64,000 nt of DNA from Cordylochernes scorpioides (lineage: Eukaryota > Arthropoda > Arachnida > Pseudoscorpiones > Chernetidae), in NCBI GenBank assembly GCA_030710605.1, contig CP092880.1, forward strand, positions 13,309,639 through 13,373,638. The letters are read 5' to 3'. A program made the translations under genes and the position numbers. The notes beneath the pieces are model-generated. The model ran no database searches. It saw only the letters and a list, made by a program, of their open reading frames with translations, and was not told the origin of the DNA. Below are positions 28,813 to 40,206 of the stretch, piece after piece. The number at the start of each line of letters is the position of its first letter. The stretch's first letter is position 1.

Positions 28813-29112
28813 GGGGGTCGGTGAAAGGATGGTCTAAATTGTTGGTTTTCGACCGCTACGACCCAGGTTTGATTCCCGCATTGGGCACTTTTTTTTTTCT
28901 GATTAAAAAATGCTACAATGGCCCCCGATTATTGCAAAAGTTCAACCCCACCAGCGAGTACAAGTAATCAAACGGGGCTCTGGCACATTTGTAATTGCAA
29001 AGTCGAACTGCTTTTCACATGTGTAGACATGTGGTGCACTTACAGTAAAAGCAGTCGCATACTTCTTCCAACCATGATTATCATGGCTTGTACCACGTGT
29101 ACTAGGGATAAG
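28813..29112 (+). mobile_element. tRNA-derived SINE, copy 3
   Basis: The head is GGGGGTCGGTGAAAGGATGG, B box GGTTTGATTCCC, then TTGGGCACTTTTTTTTTTC, a body, and the ACCACGTGTACTAGGGATAA end. It is nearly full length. Confidence 0.85.
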
Positions 29113-29199
29113 CAAAAAAATCTTATAACAAATGGGGTGCTAAATCATTCTTAAATGTATTTATTCATATGAAATATCTGCATATATATCTGCGTGCTT

Positions 29200-29302
29200 C
29201 ACTGCAAAACACCTCGTAAAAGATGGAAGATTGATCCATCGAAATATCGGTAAATAAATAATCATATTTAAATCCAAAATAAGCCTTATTTTTAATATAT
29301 AT
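29200..29302 (+). mobile_element. Single PLE-type end with hammerhead-like hairpin
   Basis: AAAAGATGG-AAGATTGAT-CCATC is followed by GAAATATCGGTAAATAAATA. Compared with the 2.6-kb family, the stem sequence is completely different (GATGG/CCATC instead of GGTTGGC/GCCAACC), but the pairing and the adjacent GAAATAT(T/C)GG are kept. Confidence 0.5.
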
Positions 29303-29307
29303 ATATA

Positions 29308-29613
29308 TGTCATAATATATGCTCTTCCAGGGTTAATAAAACAAACCAACAGCCAACGAGAGAGAAATGGGCCGCTAAAGCGAGACACTTTAGACAACTA
29401 ACTAACGACCATTTTTTGGCCACATTCCTGAGGGGGGCGTCACCACCTGGCGACTACCCTGGTTAACCCCCCCGGTTGTGTACACAGGGAAAACAGTGTT
29501 CAGCTGATAACGTCTCGCTCGCTCTCTCTCGGCTGGCTGCCTGGATGATTTGCTCTAACAACTCGTCGTGTGATTATTTCTCTCCTCACCACATTTACCA
29601 CTATATTGCCACA
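29308..29613. mobile_element. Candidate solo LTR (306 bp)
   Basis: It is bounded by TGTCATAATA and TATTGCCACA with TATA on both sides, and contains GTTAATAAAAC. Its interior is GC-rich (GGGGGGCGTCACCACCTGGC) between AT-rich flanks. AT-rich borders make the duplication weak evidence. Confidence 0.4.
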
Positions 29614-30083
29614 TATATACAGTAGAACTTGGATAATTCGAACTTCTTTAATTCGAAAACCTCTTTAATTCGAATATTTATCTTGGTCCCTAGAATTTCC
29701 TATATAAATAATGTTAAAAAATCGTGGTTAATTCGAAATAAGGACCTGATGCCGGTTCAAGGCGTGAAATTTTGCGAAATGACGTTGTAATATTGTAACA
29801 ACGAATTTGTTATTTTATTATCATTAATTATTTTCTTAACAGAGTTATCAATTTTTATGTTTATATTTTGCTACTCTGTAAACTTCCCTCATTGCTTATA
29901 TTTTATTTTATCAATTATAGTTTGTCCTTGCCTTAAATAAATTGCTGTGTCACGCCGAAGTTTGTCTTTCCAAATTTTCCACGTGGCAATATCTTGCCGC
30001 AAGAGAAGTACTATATATAATAAATTTATTTTTATTGGATTTTTGAGACTCCTTATTTATCAAGAAAGCTAAAAGGAGCGAAT

Positions 30084-30865
30084 ATGTCGGCGCTTCGAAC
30101 ATACAAAACTTTGACGTTGGCTGAAAAAATAGCGGCGATTAAAGAAGTAGAGATGGGGATGAAAAAAAAATCCGATATTGCTAAGGACTTTGGGTTCCTC
30201 GAAACACGTTGTCGACGTACTTAAAAAATAAAGAAAAAATTCTCAGGAGTGAAAGTGAGTGTGATAAAGGCCGAAAAAGGTTAAGGGAGCCGGGAAATCC
30301 TGATTTGGACAAATGTGTTTTAAAATGGTTCAAGCAAGCAAGAGATAAGAAGATTCCCGTGAGTGGTCACCTTATAAGAAGCAAAGCTGAACAATTTGCT
30401 ACTGAAATGGGGAAAACCGATTTTAAGGCGAGTTCTGGGTGGCTAGATGGCTTCAAAGAACGCAACAAAATTTCGTTCAAAACCATTTGTGGAGAAAGTG
30501 GGGCCGTTAATCTACAAGTAGCCGAACAATGGAAAAATAATTTACGGGAATTGATCCAGGATAAAGACGGTGAGATAACCGACGCAGATATCATCGCTGA
30601 AGTGCTCAACCACAACATTGAAAAACAAGACGGCGACGAGGCATCGGGTGATGAAGACGAGTCATCAGTTGCCGGGGAAATGAACGTTCCAAGTGCGGCC
30701 GAAGCAACGAACTATATCATGCAACTTAGACGCTTTTTTGAAAGTAAAAATGACGTAAGTCCCTCTATTTTCCACTCGTTGAATATGTTAGAATCCTTTG
30801 TCCTTACTGAAAGACTTAATTCTAGAAAACAGGCTAAGATTTCTGACTTCTTTGGCAAAAATTAA
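30084..30865 (+). pseudogene. Tigger transposase lacking its DDE domain, one frameshift
   Basis: The first frame (30084-30224) begins MSALRTYKTLTLAEKIAAIK, the psq-type helix-turn-helix. A one-base loss near 30192 shifts it to the frame of 30209-30865, which continues VPRNTLSTYLKNKEKIL, GNPDLDKCVLKWFKQARDKK and FKASSGWLDGFKERNKISFK, the CENP-B-type DNA-binding domain. After AEQWKNNLRELIQDKDGE it jumps directly to an acidic linker and the C-terminal segment. The NADE/DDE catalytic block that normally follows is absent. It could only be a DNA-binding derivative, not an active transposase. The 218-codon downstream frame is intact. Confidence 0.85.
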
Positions 30866-31076
30866 ATTTCAGAGTTCCAACGAAGCAGAAAAATCTGTAC
30901 ATTTTTTTAACCAGCAACCTGCCTTTTTTTTGTACATTATTACATCAGTTTTGAAATTTTTTAATATGTGTATATGGTATATACATACAATTATTGCACT
31001 TAATCTAAATATACGGTAAAAATGTAAATTTACAGCAACTAATGTTATTCTTAATAAAGGAATTGATCGAAATTGT

Positions 31077-31089
31077 GAGATTTTTATTG
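31077..31089 (+). repeat. Target-site duplication of the PLE (left; right copy 40094-40106)
   Basis: GAGATTTTTATTG occurs in Tigger sequence on both sides of the PLE. On the left an extra 30 bases separate it from the inverted arm. Confidence 0.65.
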
Positions 31090-32479
31090 AATACATTTAA
31101 ATCTCCTTTAGATATCTGATATCAAAGTAAAACGTTTATGGAGATAAGTATCTTTTATTCCGGTCTTCTCAAGCTTTCGGGCTTGTCCGCCCTTCTACAG
31201 GAGAAACATATACAATATAACTAGAAAATATAACGCCGCCTGATGCTAAAACTATTATGATTCTATGTACATATATATATATATACATTAGGATGTTTTT
31301 GCATATTATTTTTTACTTAAGATATGTTTTTTATTTGGTTAAGGTATTTGCATATTTTACTATTGTTTGCAATATTCTATGAATTATCTTATAGGTTCGG
31401 AATTCTATTATTTAAGTTAGTTTTATAATGGTTATTGGCTATTACATATAAGTTACTTATATTATTGTTGATATTATTAGCTGGTACTAGGATATATTGT
31501 GTTATATGTTTCGGGCAAATCTATTTTTCTATTGATGCTATTGTGTGTTTTTTTTTTCTGGATAATAAAGATTCAATTATAAGCCTTTGATATTTGCTGT
31601 TCATGTTATTGTAATGTATTCTAGGTTCTTCTAATGCGAAAGTGTGGCCTGTTTCTTTGCAGTGTTGGAAAATTAGAGATCTATTGTCTATATAGATAAT
31701 ACCGTAACAGAGTTTTCCATTGTAAAGTCCTGAGCTATCTCCTCCGAAGATTCTGAACTACACATAACGATCTATATACCAAAATTTTCGTTATTTTTTT
31801 CTTCGTATGATAGGCCTGTTTTTATTTTCCTAATGTTAACAGTTATTTTTATTTTTTAATTTAATCTATTTTACAATCGTAGATTTTTTGCATTTATCAT
31901 CATCAATTCTTTTGTTTTGAAATGCGTTCTTTTGTTTACCTTTTACTAATTCTTATTTACTAATTTTTACTAATTTCTGCTTCATTTGATTATGATTATA
32001 ATTTGTAAGTACTTTTTTTATAATTTTTCATTTAAATAGAGCTCAATTTTTGTGTATGTTTCTTATTTGCATTATCTTTCCTAATGTCTTTGGCAACGTT
32101 TTTTTTCTCATAAATAGGCTGAGGTTATATTATTTTTCGAATTGTAGATTGAAATATTTATTTATGTCTTTCTTTTGCTTAATTATTTCTTCTTTATATT
32201 TGTTCTTATTTATTCTTTTTTTTACTCTTTCACAATCAAATTTTGAAAATGGCTAAATGGCCCCACTTCTCCCTATTTGCTTTTGCAGCTTTTCTTATTA
32301 AAACTTAGAATTAAGCTTTGCTTTTTTATATACATGTTTATTACACATTTAGCAATACTTTTTCTTTATATTTGCTCTTATTTACTCATTTTTTTACTCT
32401 TTCACAATCAAATTTTGAAAATGGCTAAATGGCTCCACTTCTCCCTATTTGCTTTTGTAGCTTTTATTTAAAAAAAAAT

Positions 32480-33560
32480 ATTAAAACTTAGAATTAAGCA
32501 TTGCTTTTTTATATACATGTTTGTTACACATTTAGCAATATATATACCAAAATATTTTTTTGAATACTTAACTCTTTTAGTGAATTTTTGTCAGGGGGGC
32601 TGCAAAAGTGCCGTACTTATGCAGTATTTTGATGCTTTTCCTGTGACAAGGATAATGAAATTTAAAATTAAGCTTTGCATTTTTATATACATGTTATTTA
32701 CACATTTAGCAATATATACACAGAAATATTTTGGAATATTTAACTTTTTTGGTGAATTTTTGTCAGGGAAGCTATGGACTGCCGTAATCATGCATTATGT
32801 TGATGTTCTTCTCATAAAAAAAATATTTGGGATTTTAAAAAAAATATTAAAACTTAGAATTAAGCATTGCTTTTTTATATACATGTTTGTTACACATTTA
32901 GCAATATATATACCAAAATATTTTTTTGAATACTTAACTCTTTTAGTGAATTTTTGTCAGGGGGGCTGCAAAAGTGCCGTACTTATGCAGTATTTTGATG
33001 CTTTTCCTGTGACAAGGATAATGAAATTTAAAATTAAGCTTTGCTTTTTTATATACATGTTATTTACACATTTAGCAATATATACACAGAAATATTTTGG
33101 AATATTTAACTTTTTTGGTGAATTTTTGTCAGGGAAGCTATGGACTGCCGTAATCATGCATTATGTTGATGTTCTTCTCATAAAAAAATATTTGGGATTT
33201 TAAAAAATATATTAAAACTTAGAATTAAGCATTGCTTTTTTATATACATGTTTGTTACACATTTAGCAATATATATACCAAAATATTTTTTTGAATACTT
33301 AACTCTTTTAGTGAATTTTTGTCAGGGGGGCTGCAAAAGTGCCGCACTTATGCAGTATTTTGATGCTTTTCCTGTGACAAGGATAATGAAATTTAAAATT
33401 AAGCTTTGCTTTTTTATATACATGTTATTTACACATTTAGCAATATATACACAGAAATATTTTGGAATATTCAACTTTTTTGGTAAATTTTTGTCAGGGA
33501 AGCTATGGACTGCCCTAATCATGCATTATGTTGATGTTCTTCTCATAAAAAAAATATTTG
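32480..33560 (+). repeat. 366-bp tandem repeat, 3 units, within the Helitron
   Basis: Units start about 32480, 32846 and 33212 and are almost identical. Each unit contains two diverged half-units of about 183 bases (TACATGTTTGTTACACATTT versus TACATGTTATTTACACATTT; GTCAGGGGGGCTGCAAAAG versus GTCAGGGAAGCTATGGACTG). More decayed half-units extend to about 32030 and 33650. Because 366 is divisible by three, one frame stays open (32517-33203). The frame has no family features and its bias follows from T-rich sequence. Confidence 0.85.
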
Positions 33561-33948
33561 GGTTTGGAATTGGGCTTTGCTTTTTTGTATACATGTTTTT
33601 TACATATTTAGCTCCATTTTTGTGTCTTATTTTCTTTTTTGCAGTATCTTTCATAATGCCTGATTTGATTACTTGATCTGTTATAGTTTTTCATTTGAAT
33701 TTAGCTCCATTTTTGTGTCTGTCGTTTTTTTTCTTCTCATAAATAGGCTGATGCTGTATTTGTGTACTCAATTGTTGCTTTTTGTGTCTGGTTTCTTTTT
33801 TGCAGTATTTTTTTGGAATCCTTTTTTTTTCTTCAATTGTTTCCTCACATGCTTGGAATTTTCTTTTTATGCCTGTCCTGGCTTTCAGTTTTATAGTTTT
33901 CCTCTGCTTGGTTCTTATTTTACCTTTTTTTTCAGCGTCTTCTGTCAT

Positions 33949-34050
33949 GCCTCGAAAAGGCCGTGGAAGACTCACTCCCCTAACCGCTAGGCGTGCTAAT
34001 ATGACTCGCCGCAGGAACAAAACCACGATTGCTATTTCTCCAGTTTACTT
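33949..34050 (+). CDS. Short basic ORF after a splice-like acceptor
   Basis: CCTTTTTTTTCAG ends at about 33934, and an ATG 14 bases later opens MPRKGRGRLTPLTARRANMT, RRRNKTT. A basic N-terminus after a polypyrimidine tract resembles the start of Helitron-encoded Rep proteins, but only about 30 residues look coding. I offer this only as a possibility. Confidence 0.25.
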
Positions 34051-34158
34051 TTCACCAATGTCTATAATTTTTCACCTGAAAAGATTTTTTATTTTATTTG
34101 TTATTCAATAAACTATTATCACTTATTTTTGGTCTTCTTTTTATTTACTTATTTTACT

Positions 34159-34462
34159 GGGGGTTGGTGGAAGGATGGTTTAAGCCGTTGGTTTTCGACT
34201 GCTACGACCCGGGTTCGATTCCCGCATTGGGCACTTTTTTCTGAAAAAATAAAAAAAAAATGCTCCAATGGCTTCCGATTCTTGCAAAAGTCCAACCCCA
34301 CCAGCAAGCGCAAGTAATCAAACGGGGCTCTGGCACATTTGTAAATGCAAAGTCGAACTGCTTTTCACATGTTTAGACATGTTGTGTACTTACAGTAAAA
34401 GCAGTCGCCTACTCTACCCACCATGATTATCAAGGCTTGTACCACGTGTACTAGCGATAAGC
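34159..34462 (+). mobile_element. tRNA-derived SINE, copy 4 (best preserved head)
   Basis: The head is GGGGTTGGTGGAAGGATGGT, then TTTCGACTGCTACGACCC and a perfect B box GGTTCGATTCC, then CGCATTGGGCACTTTTTTC. The body ends ACCACGTGTACTAGCGATAA. It lies within the Helitron and so arrived there before or after capture. Confidence 0.87.
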
Positions 34463-35055
34463 AAAAAAAAAAAATATTTTACTCATTGATCTATACATAC
34501 AATTATTTGCATACAATTATATACATACAAATATATGCATACAATTATATACATACAATTTTCTACATTTTTGCACTCTGCAGTCTGATATGTTGTTAAT
34601 AATAGGGGTTTTAGACAAATATCAACTGTTGAAATTTAAATTTCAAAATAGTTGAATTATCGAAAGTGTCGAATTAGTTTGTCATATGATAGGCCGTAGG
34701 TCGAGACATCAAAAATGGTCGAATTATCGTGTGTTGATTTAATTAGATTATATTGTATATATAAAAAAATAGAATTGTTGTTTTTAATGAGGTCTTTTAA
34801 ATGAATTTATTCCTTTAATATGTTGTCATATCTGCAATATAGTTGTGTTGTTTGCAATTTTCTTTTTTTTTCCTATCAAATATTTGTGTCCACTCTGAAA
34901 TATAGTTTGTGAATTTATATTCCAATTTATTTTCTTATATATATATATATATTTTTTTTTATTTCCAAAATATTTATTTAGACTTTCACCAATGCCTTTA
35001 GGATCTTTGTGATGGAACACGTATGGTGTTTCAGCGCATGTGCTCTCATGTCCTT

Positions 35056-36712
35056 GAAGCACATATACTGACAGTGCCCAAAGTTGAACACACTGTATAG
35101 TGTCTGAAATATCTTTGGCCCCTTCGGATACCAACCTTCGCTTCATTCTAGAGAGGCGTTAGTTTTCACTAAGGTTGGCTTTTGCTATGAGTATAAATAA
35201 GGCTCAAGGACAAACCTTGGCTACAAGAGCCCGTGTTTACGCACGGACAACTTTAAGTGGCTTTTTCAAGTGTGCGAACATTGGATAGCATACATGTAAA
35301 GATGACCCATATCTTTTGGTCCTTCAGATTTCAGACTTCCATTCATTCTGAATATTTGGGTTCTTCCTACAAGAGCCTGTGTTTAATTTTAAAGTGGCTG
35401 CCTTCGCCTCTGTAATACCTTTTTACCGGTAAAGTTGTATTTAAGCAACAATCAACCTTGAAAATTTTATTTTTAAAATGGTCGAATTATCGAAAGTGTC
35501 GAATTATCGATAGTGTCGAATTATCGATAGTGTCGAATTGCAGTTTGTTTATTTATTTTTTAATAAGGTCCTCTTATCTTATCTGCAATATAGTTGTATT
35601 GTTCGAAGCACATATACTGACAGTGCCCAAAGTTGAACACACTGTATAGTGTCTGAAATATCTTTGGCCCCTTCGGATACCAACCTTCGCTTCATTCTAG
35701 AGAGGCGTTAGTTTTCACTAAGGTTGGCTTTTGCTATGACTATAAATAAGGCTCAAGGACAAACCTTGGCTACAAGAGCCTGTGTTTACGCACGGACAAC
35801 TTTAAGTGGCTTTTTCAAGTGTGCGAACATTGGATAGCATACATGTAAAGATGACCCATATCTTTTGGTCCTTCAGATTTCAGACTTCCATTCATTCTGA
35901 ATATTTGGGTTCTTCCTACAAGAGCCTGTGTTTAATTTTAAAGTGGCTGCCTTCGCCTCTGTAATACCTTTTTACCGGTAAAGTTGTATTTAAACAACAA
36001 TCAACCTTGAAAATTTTATTTTTAAAATGGTCGAATTATCGAAAGTGTCGAATTATCGAAAGTGTCGAATTATCGATAGTGTCGAATTATCGATAGTGTC
36101 GAATTGCAGTTTGTTTATTTATTTTTTAATAAGGTCCTCTTATCTGCAATATAGTTGTATTGTTCGAAGCACATATACTGACAGTGCCCAAAGTTGAACA
36201 CACTGTATAGTGTCTGAAATATCTTTGGCCCCTTCGGATACCAACCTTCGCTTCATTCTAGAGAGGCGTTAGTTTTCACTAAGGTTGGCTTTTGCTATGA
36301 CTATAAATAAGGCTCAAGGACAAACCTTGGCTACAAGAGCCTGTGTTTACGCACGGACAACTTTAAGTGGCTTTTTCAAGTGTGCGAACATTGGATAGCA
36401 TACATGTAAAGATGACCCATATCTTTTGGTCCTTCAGATTTCAGACTTCCATTCATTCTGAATATTTGGGTTCTTCCTACAAGAGCCTGTGTTTAATTTT
36501 AAAGTGGCTGCCTTCGCCTCTGTAATACCTTTTTACTGGTAAAGTTGTATTTAAACAACAATCAACCTTAAAAATTTGATTTTTAAAATGGTCGAATTAT
36601 CGAAAGTGTCGAATTATCGATAGTGTCGAATTATCGATAGTGTCGAATTGCAGTTTATTTATTTATTTTTTAATAAGGTCCTCTTATCTTATCTGCAATA
36701 TAGTTGTATTGT
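35056..36712 (+). repeat. About 550-bp tandem repeat, 3 units, within the Helitron
   Basis: The repeated start GAAGCACATATACTGACAGT is at 35056, 35605 and 36166. Each unit holds a GC-richer core (CCAACCTTCGCTTCATTCTA, GACTATAAATAAGGCTCAAG, CAAGAGCCTGTGTTTACGCA) and ends in a 15-bp subrepeat TCGAATTATCGATAGTG, whose number varies between units (about 3, 5 and 3). CTATAAATAAGG looks like a TATA box. Partial units flank the array at 34980 and 37040. Confidence 0.85.
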
Positions 36713-37159
36713 TCGAAATTTTATTTTCTAATTTGTTAATTTTTTCTTTTTTTTTTTCACTCTAATAATATTTATTTAAATCTGATAATTTTTATTTAAT
36801 GCAATTTATTTAATAATTTATTTAATCCAATGTCTATAGTTTCTTCCCTGAAATTGCTTACCAAACATGAGTCAGTGTTTCCTCAGTGTTAACAGTTGGA
36901 GTGTTAGAATGCGGAGAAGCAAAATAACTCCCTACTGAATTTCTCAATAGTCTTACTCCCAGAGGAATGCATCCACACCAGTTAAACTCTAGGTTGGTGC
37001 TATTGTTATGCTTCTGAGAAGTTTTAATCCTAAGCAGGGTCTTTGAAAATGGTACACGTGTGGTGATACTGTGCATGTGCTCTCATGTGCTTAAAGTAGT
37101 GTAGTTCTGTTGTTTGCACTTTCATTTTCTGATTTGTTAAAATTTTTCTTCTATAGTTT

Positions 37160-37297
37160 CTCACCTGCGGGTCCTTCGGGTAAACCTGGGTCGTTGCCCG
37201 GGTCACTCGGCTATTTATATCTATATATATCTATACTTTTAAAGTCTCTGCAGGCCCTTTGGGTAAACCCTGGGCGTTGCCCGGGTCACTCGGCTAG
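37160..37297 (+). repeat. Tandem Helitron 3' ends
   Basis: Two copies of the GGGTAAAC...GTTGCCCGGGTCACTCGGCTA end lie 84 bases apart. Only the second is followed by the PLE sequence, so it is the end that was used. Confidence 0.75.
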
Positions 37298-37367
37298 TCT
37301 TGATTTATTATGTTGCGTTTATGTTCATATATTCATATGTATTCATCTGAAAGTTGCACTATTAACC

Positions 37368-39689
37368 ATGAATTTAACGTCCGATGATATTACTTATTAT
37401 CTGAAAGTATTCCGCAAGAAATCTTTACAGCTAGCCAAATGGCAAAGCCACTTGAGTTTCAACAAGAAATGCATAGAAGCCAATTTTATCCCCCCATCGC
37501 TACGAATTAGAGATCCGGTAAAGAACCCATTCTCAGAAAAAGTCATAAAAGAAACCCAAACGAGATTATTAAAAGCAAGAAAAGAAGGATGTCACTCGAA
37601 CATCAGATTGCTATCAAAATCCATCAAGGAACTCATATACATAATATCCCAACACATCCCAGAATCCGAATTCCACAGAATAATAACCGAAATCATCCCA
37701 GAAATAATGAAACTGAAATCCAACGTAAAGAACAGACAGGACAAAAAGTTAAAATTTTGGGCAAACAAATATAAAGAACCAAATCTCTTAAGAAGTGAAA
37801 CAACACCAAAAGTAGTCAACATATCACAGGCCATATTAACACATGAAGAAATAGATATACTATATAAAGGCTTAAAATATCGACCAGTCACTAAACCCGA
37901 CCCCATAAAGATAATCAGCGGAATAGAAGTAGCGATATCGAAACTGAACACCCAAGAAAAAGAAAAAATAAGACAAAAAGTTTCCAGAACATTGAATCAC
38001 CCACCAAACCAGCCCCTACGAAACCCAAGAGAGAAACATATTCTAAGAAACTTAAAAAACAGAAAGGAAATAGTCATAACCCAAGCAGACAAAGGAGGAA
38101 CCACAGTAATAATGAATAAAACCGAATACCAAAACAAAATGGAAAACATACTAAAGGATAGCACCACCTTCGAGCCTCTGACAGATACAGAGAGAAACCA
38201 AGTCTACTTAAATATAAAAAAGGACATAAATAGATTGAAGAAATCCAAAATAATCACCGAAGACGAACATAAAGCATTTCTTAGCAATATCGATTCTGAA
38301 GCCCACATATACGGAAAACCAAAATTGCACAAGCAAAATATACCGCTAAGACCAATAGTCGCATTTTACCTATCCCCCATTGCTCCAATAGCTAAGTTTT
38401 TAACCAAATTCCTACAGCCATTAGTTAGAACACACACACCCACTCAATCAATAGCAAACATACCCACATTCATACAAGAAATTTTAAACACAAATATAGA
38501 AAACCATCACTTAATAGTATCTTTCGATGTTGAGGCTCTCTATCCTAGTCTCCCTCACCAATTAATATTAGAAAACACTAAATCCTTGTTAATAGAAAAT
38601 AGATTAGACCAAACAGTCATAAACAAAATAATAGAATTAATAGATATATCATTAAAATCGAACATCTTTAATTTCAACTCACAATCATTTAAACAAATAA
38701 AAGGATCGCCCATGGGCAGCCCACTATCTTCCCCGTTAGCCGAAATAGTTATGAACACAATAGACAAATGGATAACTACACAATTCCCCACAGACATAAT
38801 AATATATAAAAGATACATAGACGACATATTCTGTATATGCACAGCTAACAAAGTTAACCACATATTAACCTCATTAAATAACTACCACCCTAGAATCAAA
38901 TTTACAATAGAAGTTGAAAAAAACAATAAACTACCATTCTTAGACATTAATATCATAAGGTCACAAAACAGATTACAAACCTCCGAATACTACAAGCCAA
39001 GTTTCGAACCAAATTATATACATTTCACCTCATATTGCCCACTAAGCCATAAGATAAACACGATTAAAACACTAACCAAAAGAATACACACCCATTGCTC
39101 GCAACAGAATTCAAAAATGATTGAAACACAGAACATTATAAATAATCTCCAGCAAGCAGGATACCCAACCACCTTTATATTAAAACATTTCCACAAAAGT
39201 ATGACAATCAATAACCCAATAAACAAAACGACAGATATTTACAGGGCAATATGTTACATTCCATACTCACAAACATCTATAACAATAGCCAACTACTTAA
39301 AAAACTTCGGCATCCAAACATAGTACAGTAATTCCCCTAACATAGGCTCCATCATTAAAAATCCACTATCTAAAAATAATTCTAATATCATAAAACCCAC
39401 TAACAAAAAAGAAGCAATATATTCCATAGAATGCAACAACTGCCAAGCCAAATACGTGGGGGAGACAGGAAAGAGAGTCAGCAATAGAATATATGAACAT
39501 AAACGCAACATAATAAATCAAGACAATAGATCTCTAATTTTCCAACACTGCAAAGAAACAGGCCACACTTTCGCATTAGAAGAACCTAGAATACATTACA
39601 ATAACATAAACAGCAAATATCAAAAGCTTATAATTGAATCTTTATTATCCAGAAAAAAAAAAAACACAATAGCATCAATAGAAAAATAG
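37368..39689 (+). CDS. Penelope-like reverse transcriptase with C-terminal GIY-YIG endonuclease, one in-frame TAG
   Basis: PLE proteins copy the element RNA; the GIY-YIG domain nicks target DNA. I start at the ATG of MNLTSDDITYYLKVFRKKSL (37368), because the open frame upstream of it is Helitron and inverted-arm sequence. RT motifs in order are KPKLHKQNIPLRPIVAF, HLIVSFDVEALYPSLP (catalytic D), KGSPMGSPLSSPLAEI and IIYKRYIDDIFCI (YIDD). The RT part ends at TAG (39321-39323). The same frame continues with KEAIYSIECNNCQAKYVGET, then GKRVSNRIYEHKRNI: a CxxC followed by a GIY-YIG core, ending at 39689. The total is 774 codons with only that stop. Everything else is intact, so the copy is young or the stop has a function. 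Confidence 0.92.
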
Positions 39690-40206
39690 ATTTGCCCGAA
39701 ACATATAACACAATATATCCTAGTACCAGCTAATAATATCAACAATAATATAAGTAACTTATATGTAATAGCCAATAACCATTATAAAACTAACTTAAAT
39801 AATAGAATTCCGAACCTATAAGATAATTCATAGAATATTGCAAACAATAGTAAAATATGCAAATACCTTAACCAAATAAAAAACATATCTTAAGTAAAAA
39901 ATAATATGCAAAAACATCCTAATGTATATATATATATATGTACATAGAATCATAATAGTTTTAGCATCAGGCGGCGTTATAGTTTCTCGATATATTGTAT
40001 ATGTTTCTCCTGTAGAAGGGCGGACAAGCCCGAAAGCTTGAGAAGACCGGAATAAAAGATACTCATCTCCATAAACGTTTTACTTTGATATAAGAGATTT
40101 TTATTGTTTTAAGCCTTTTTATTCAAAACATCTTTAATTCGAATTTTTGGATAATTCGAATTTTTTTTATGGTCCCTTGGGGTTCGAATTATCCAAGTTC
40201 GACTGT

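Larger units (their letters stand above)
31687..37297 (+). mobile_element. Helitron (about 5.6 kb), non-autonomous
   Basis: The 5' end is TCTATATAGATAATACC. The 3' end has the hairpin CCTGGGCGTTGCCCGGG, then TCACTCGGCTAG, and is followed by T. A second 3'-type end 84 bases earlier ends CTAT. The insertion point is exact because the interrupted PLE arm matches its uninterrupted partner on both sides (ATTG | TCTTGATT). The interior holds a 366-bp tandem repeat, a SINE and a 550-bp tandem repeat. There is no Rep/helicase, except perhaps a short basic ORF at 33949. Confidence 0.82.
31090..40093 (+). mobile_element. Penelope-like element with inverted terminal copies, split by a Helitron
   Basis: The right arm 39487-40090 is repeated in inverted form as 31120-31686 plus 37298-37334. 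These two left pieces were one segment before the Helitron at 31687-37297 inserted; joining them restores the arm with no base lost. Between the arms lies the RT/GIY-YIG ORF. Each outer end reads (outwards) CTGTAGAAGGGCGGACAAGC, CCGAAAGCTTGAG, AATAAAAGATACTCATC. This is a hammerhead-like stem plus GAAA, with CTGTAGA in place of CTGANGA. An inverted partial copy at the 5' side is a known PLE feature. Confidence 0.88.
29620..40205 (+). mobile_element. Pogo/Tigger-type transposon, interrupted by a PLE
   Basis: The left end CAGTAGAACTTGGATAATTC (29620) and right end GAATTATCCAAGTTCGACTG (ending 40205) are inverted copies flanked by TA on each side. Both ends carry further TTTAATTCGAA repeats just inside. 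The transposase remnant is at 30084-30865. The PLE insertion at 31090-40093 lies after the transposase, so the Tigger itself is only about 1.6 kb. Confidence 0.85.

Noticed and set aside
33673..34026. ORFs of 105-111 codons on both strands
   Set aside because: T-rich hydrophobic or K-rich antisense frames without motifs; only the short basic MPRKGRGR stretch seemed worth listing.
37110..37367. Start of the PLE ORF at 37110
   Set aside because: This part is Helitron 3' ends and the inverted PLE arm read through by chance; the PLE homology starts at the ATG at 37368.
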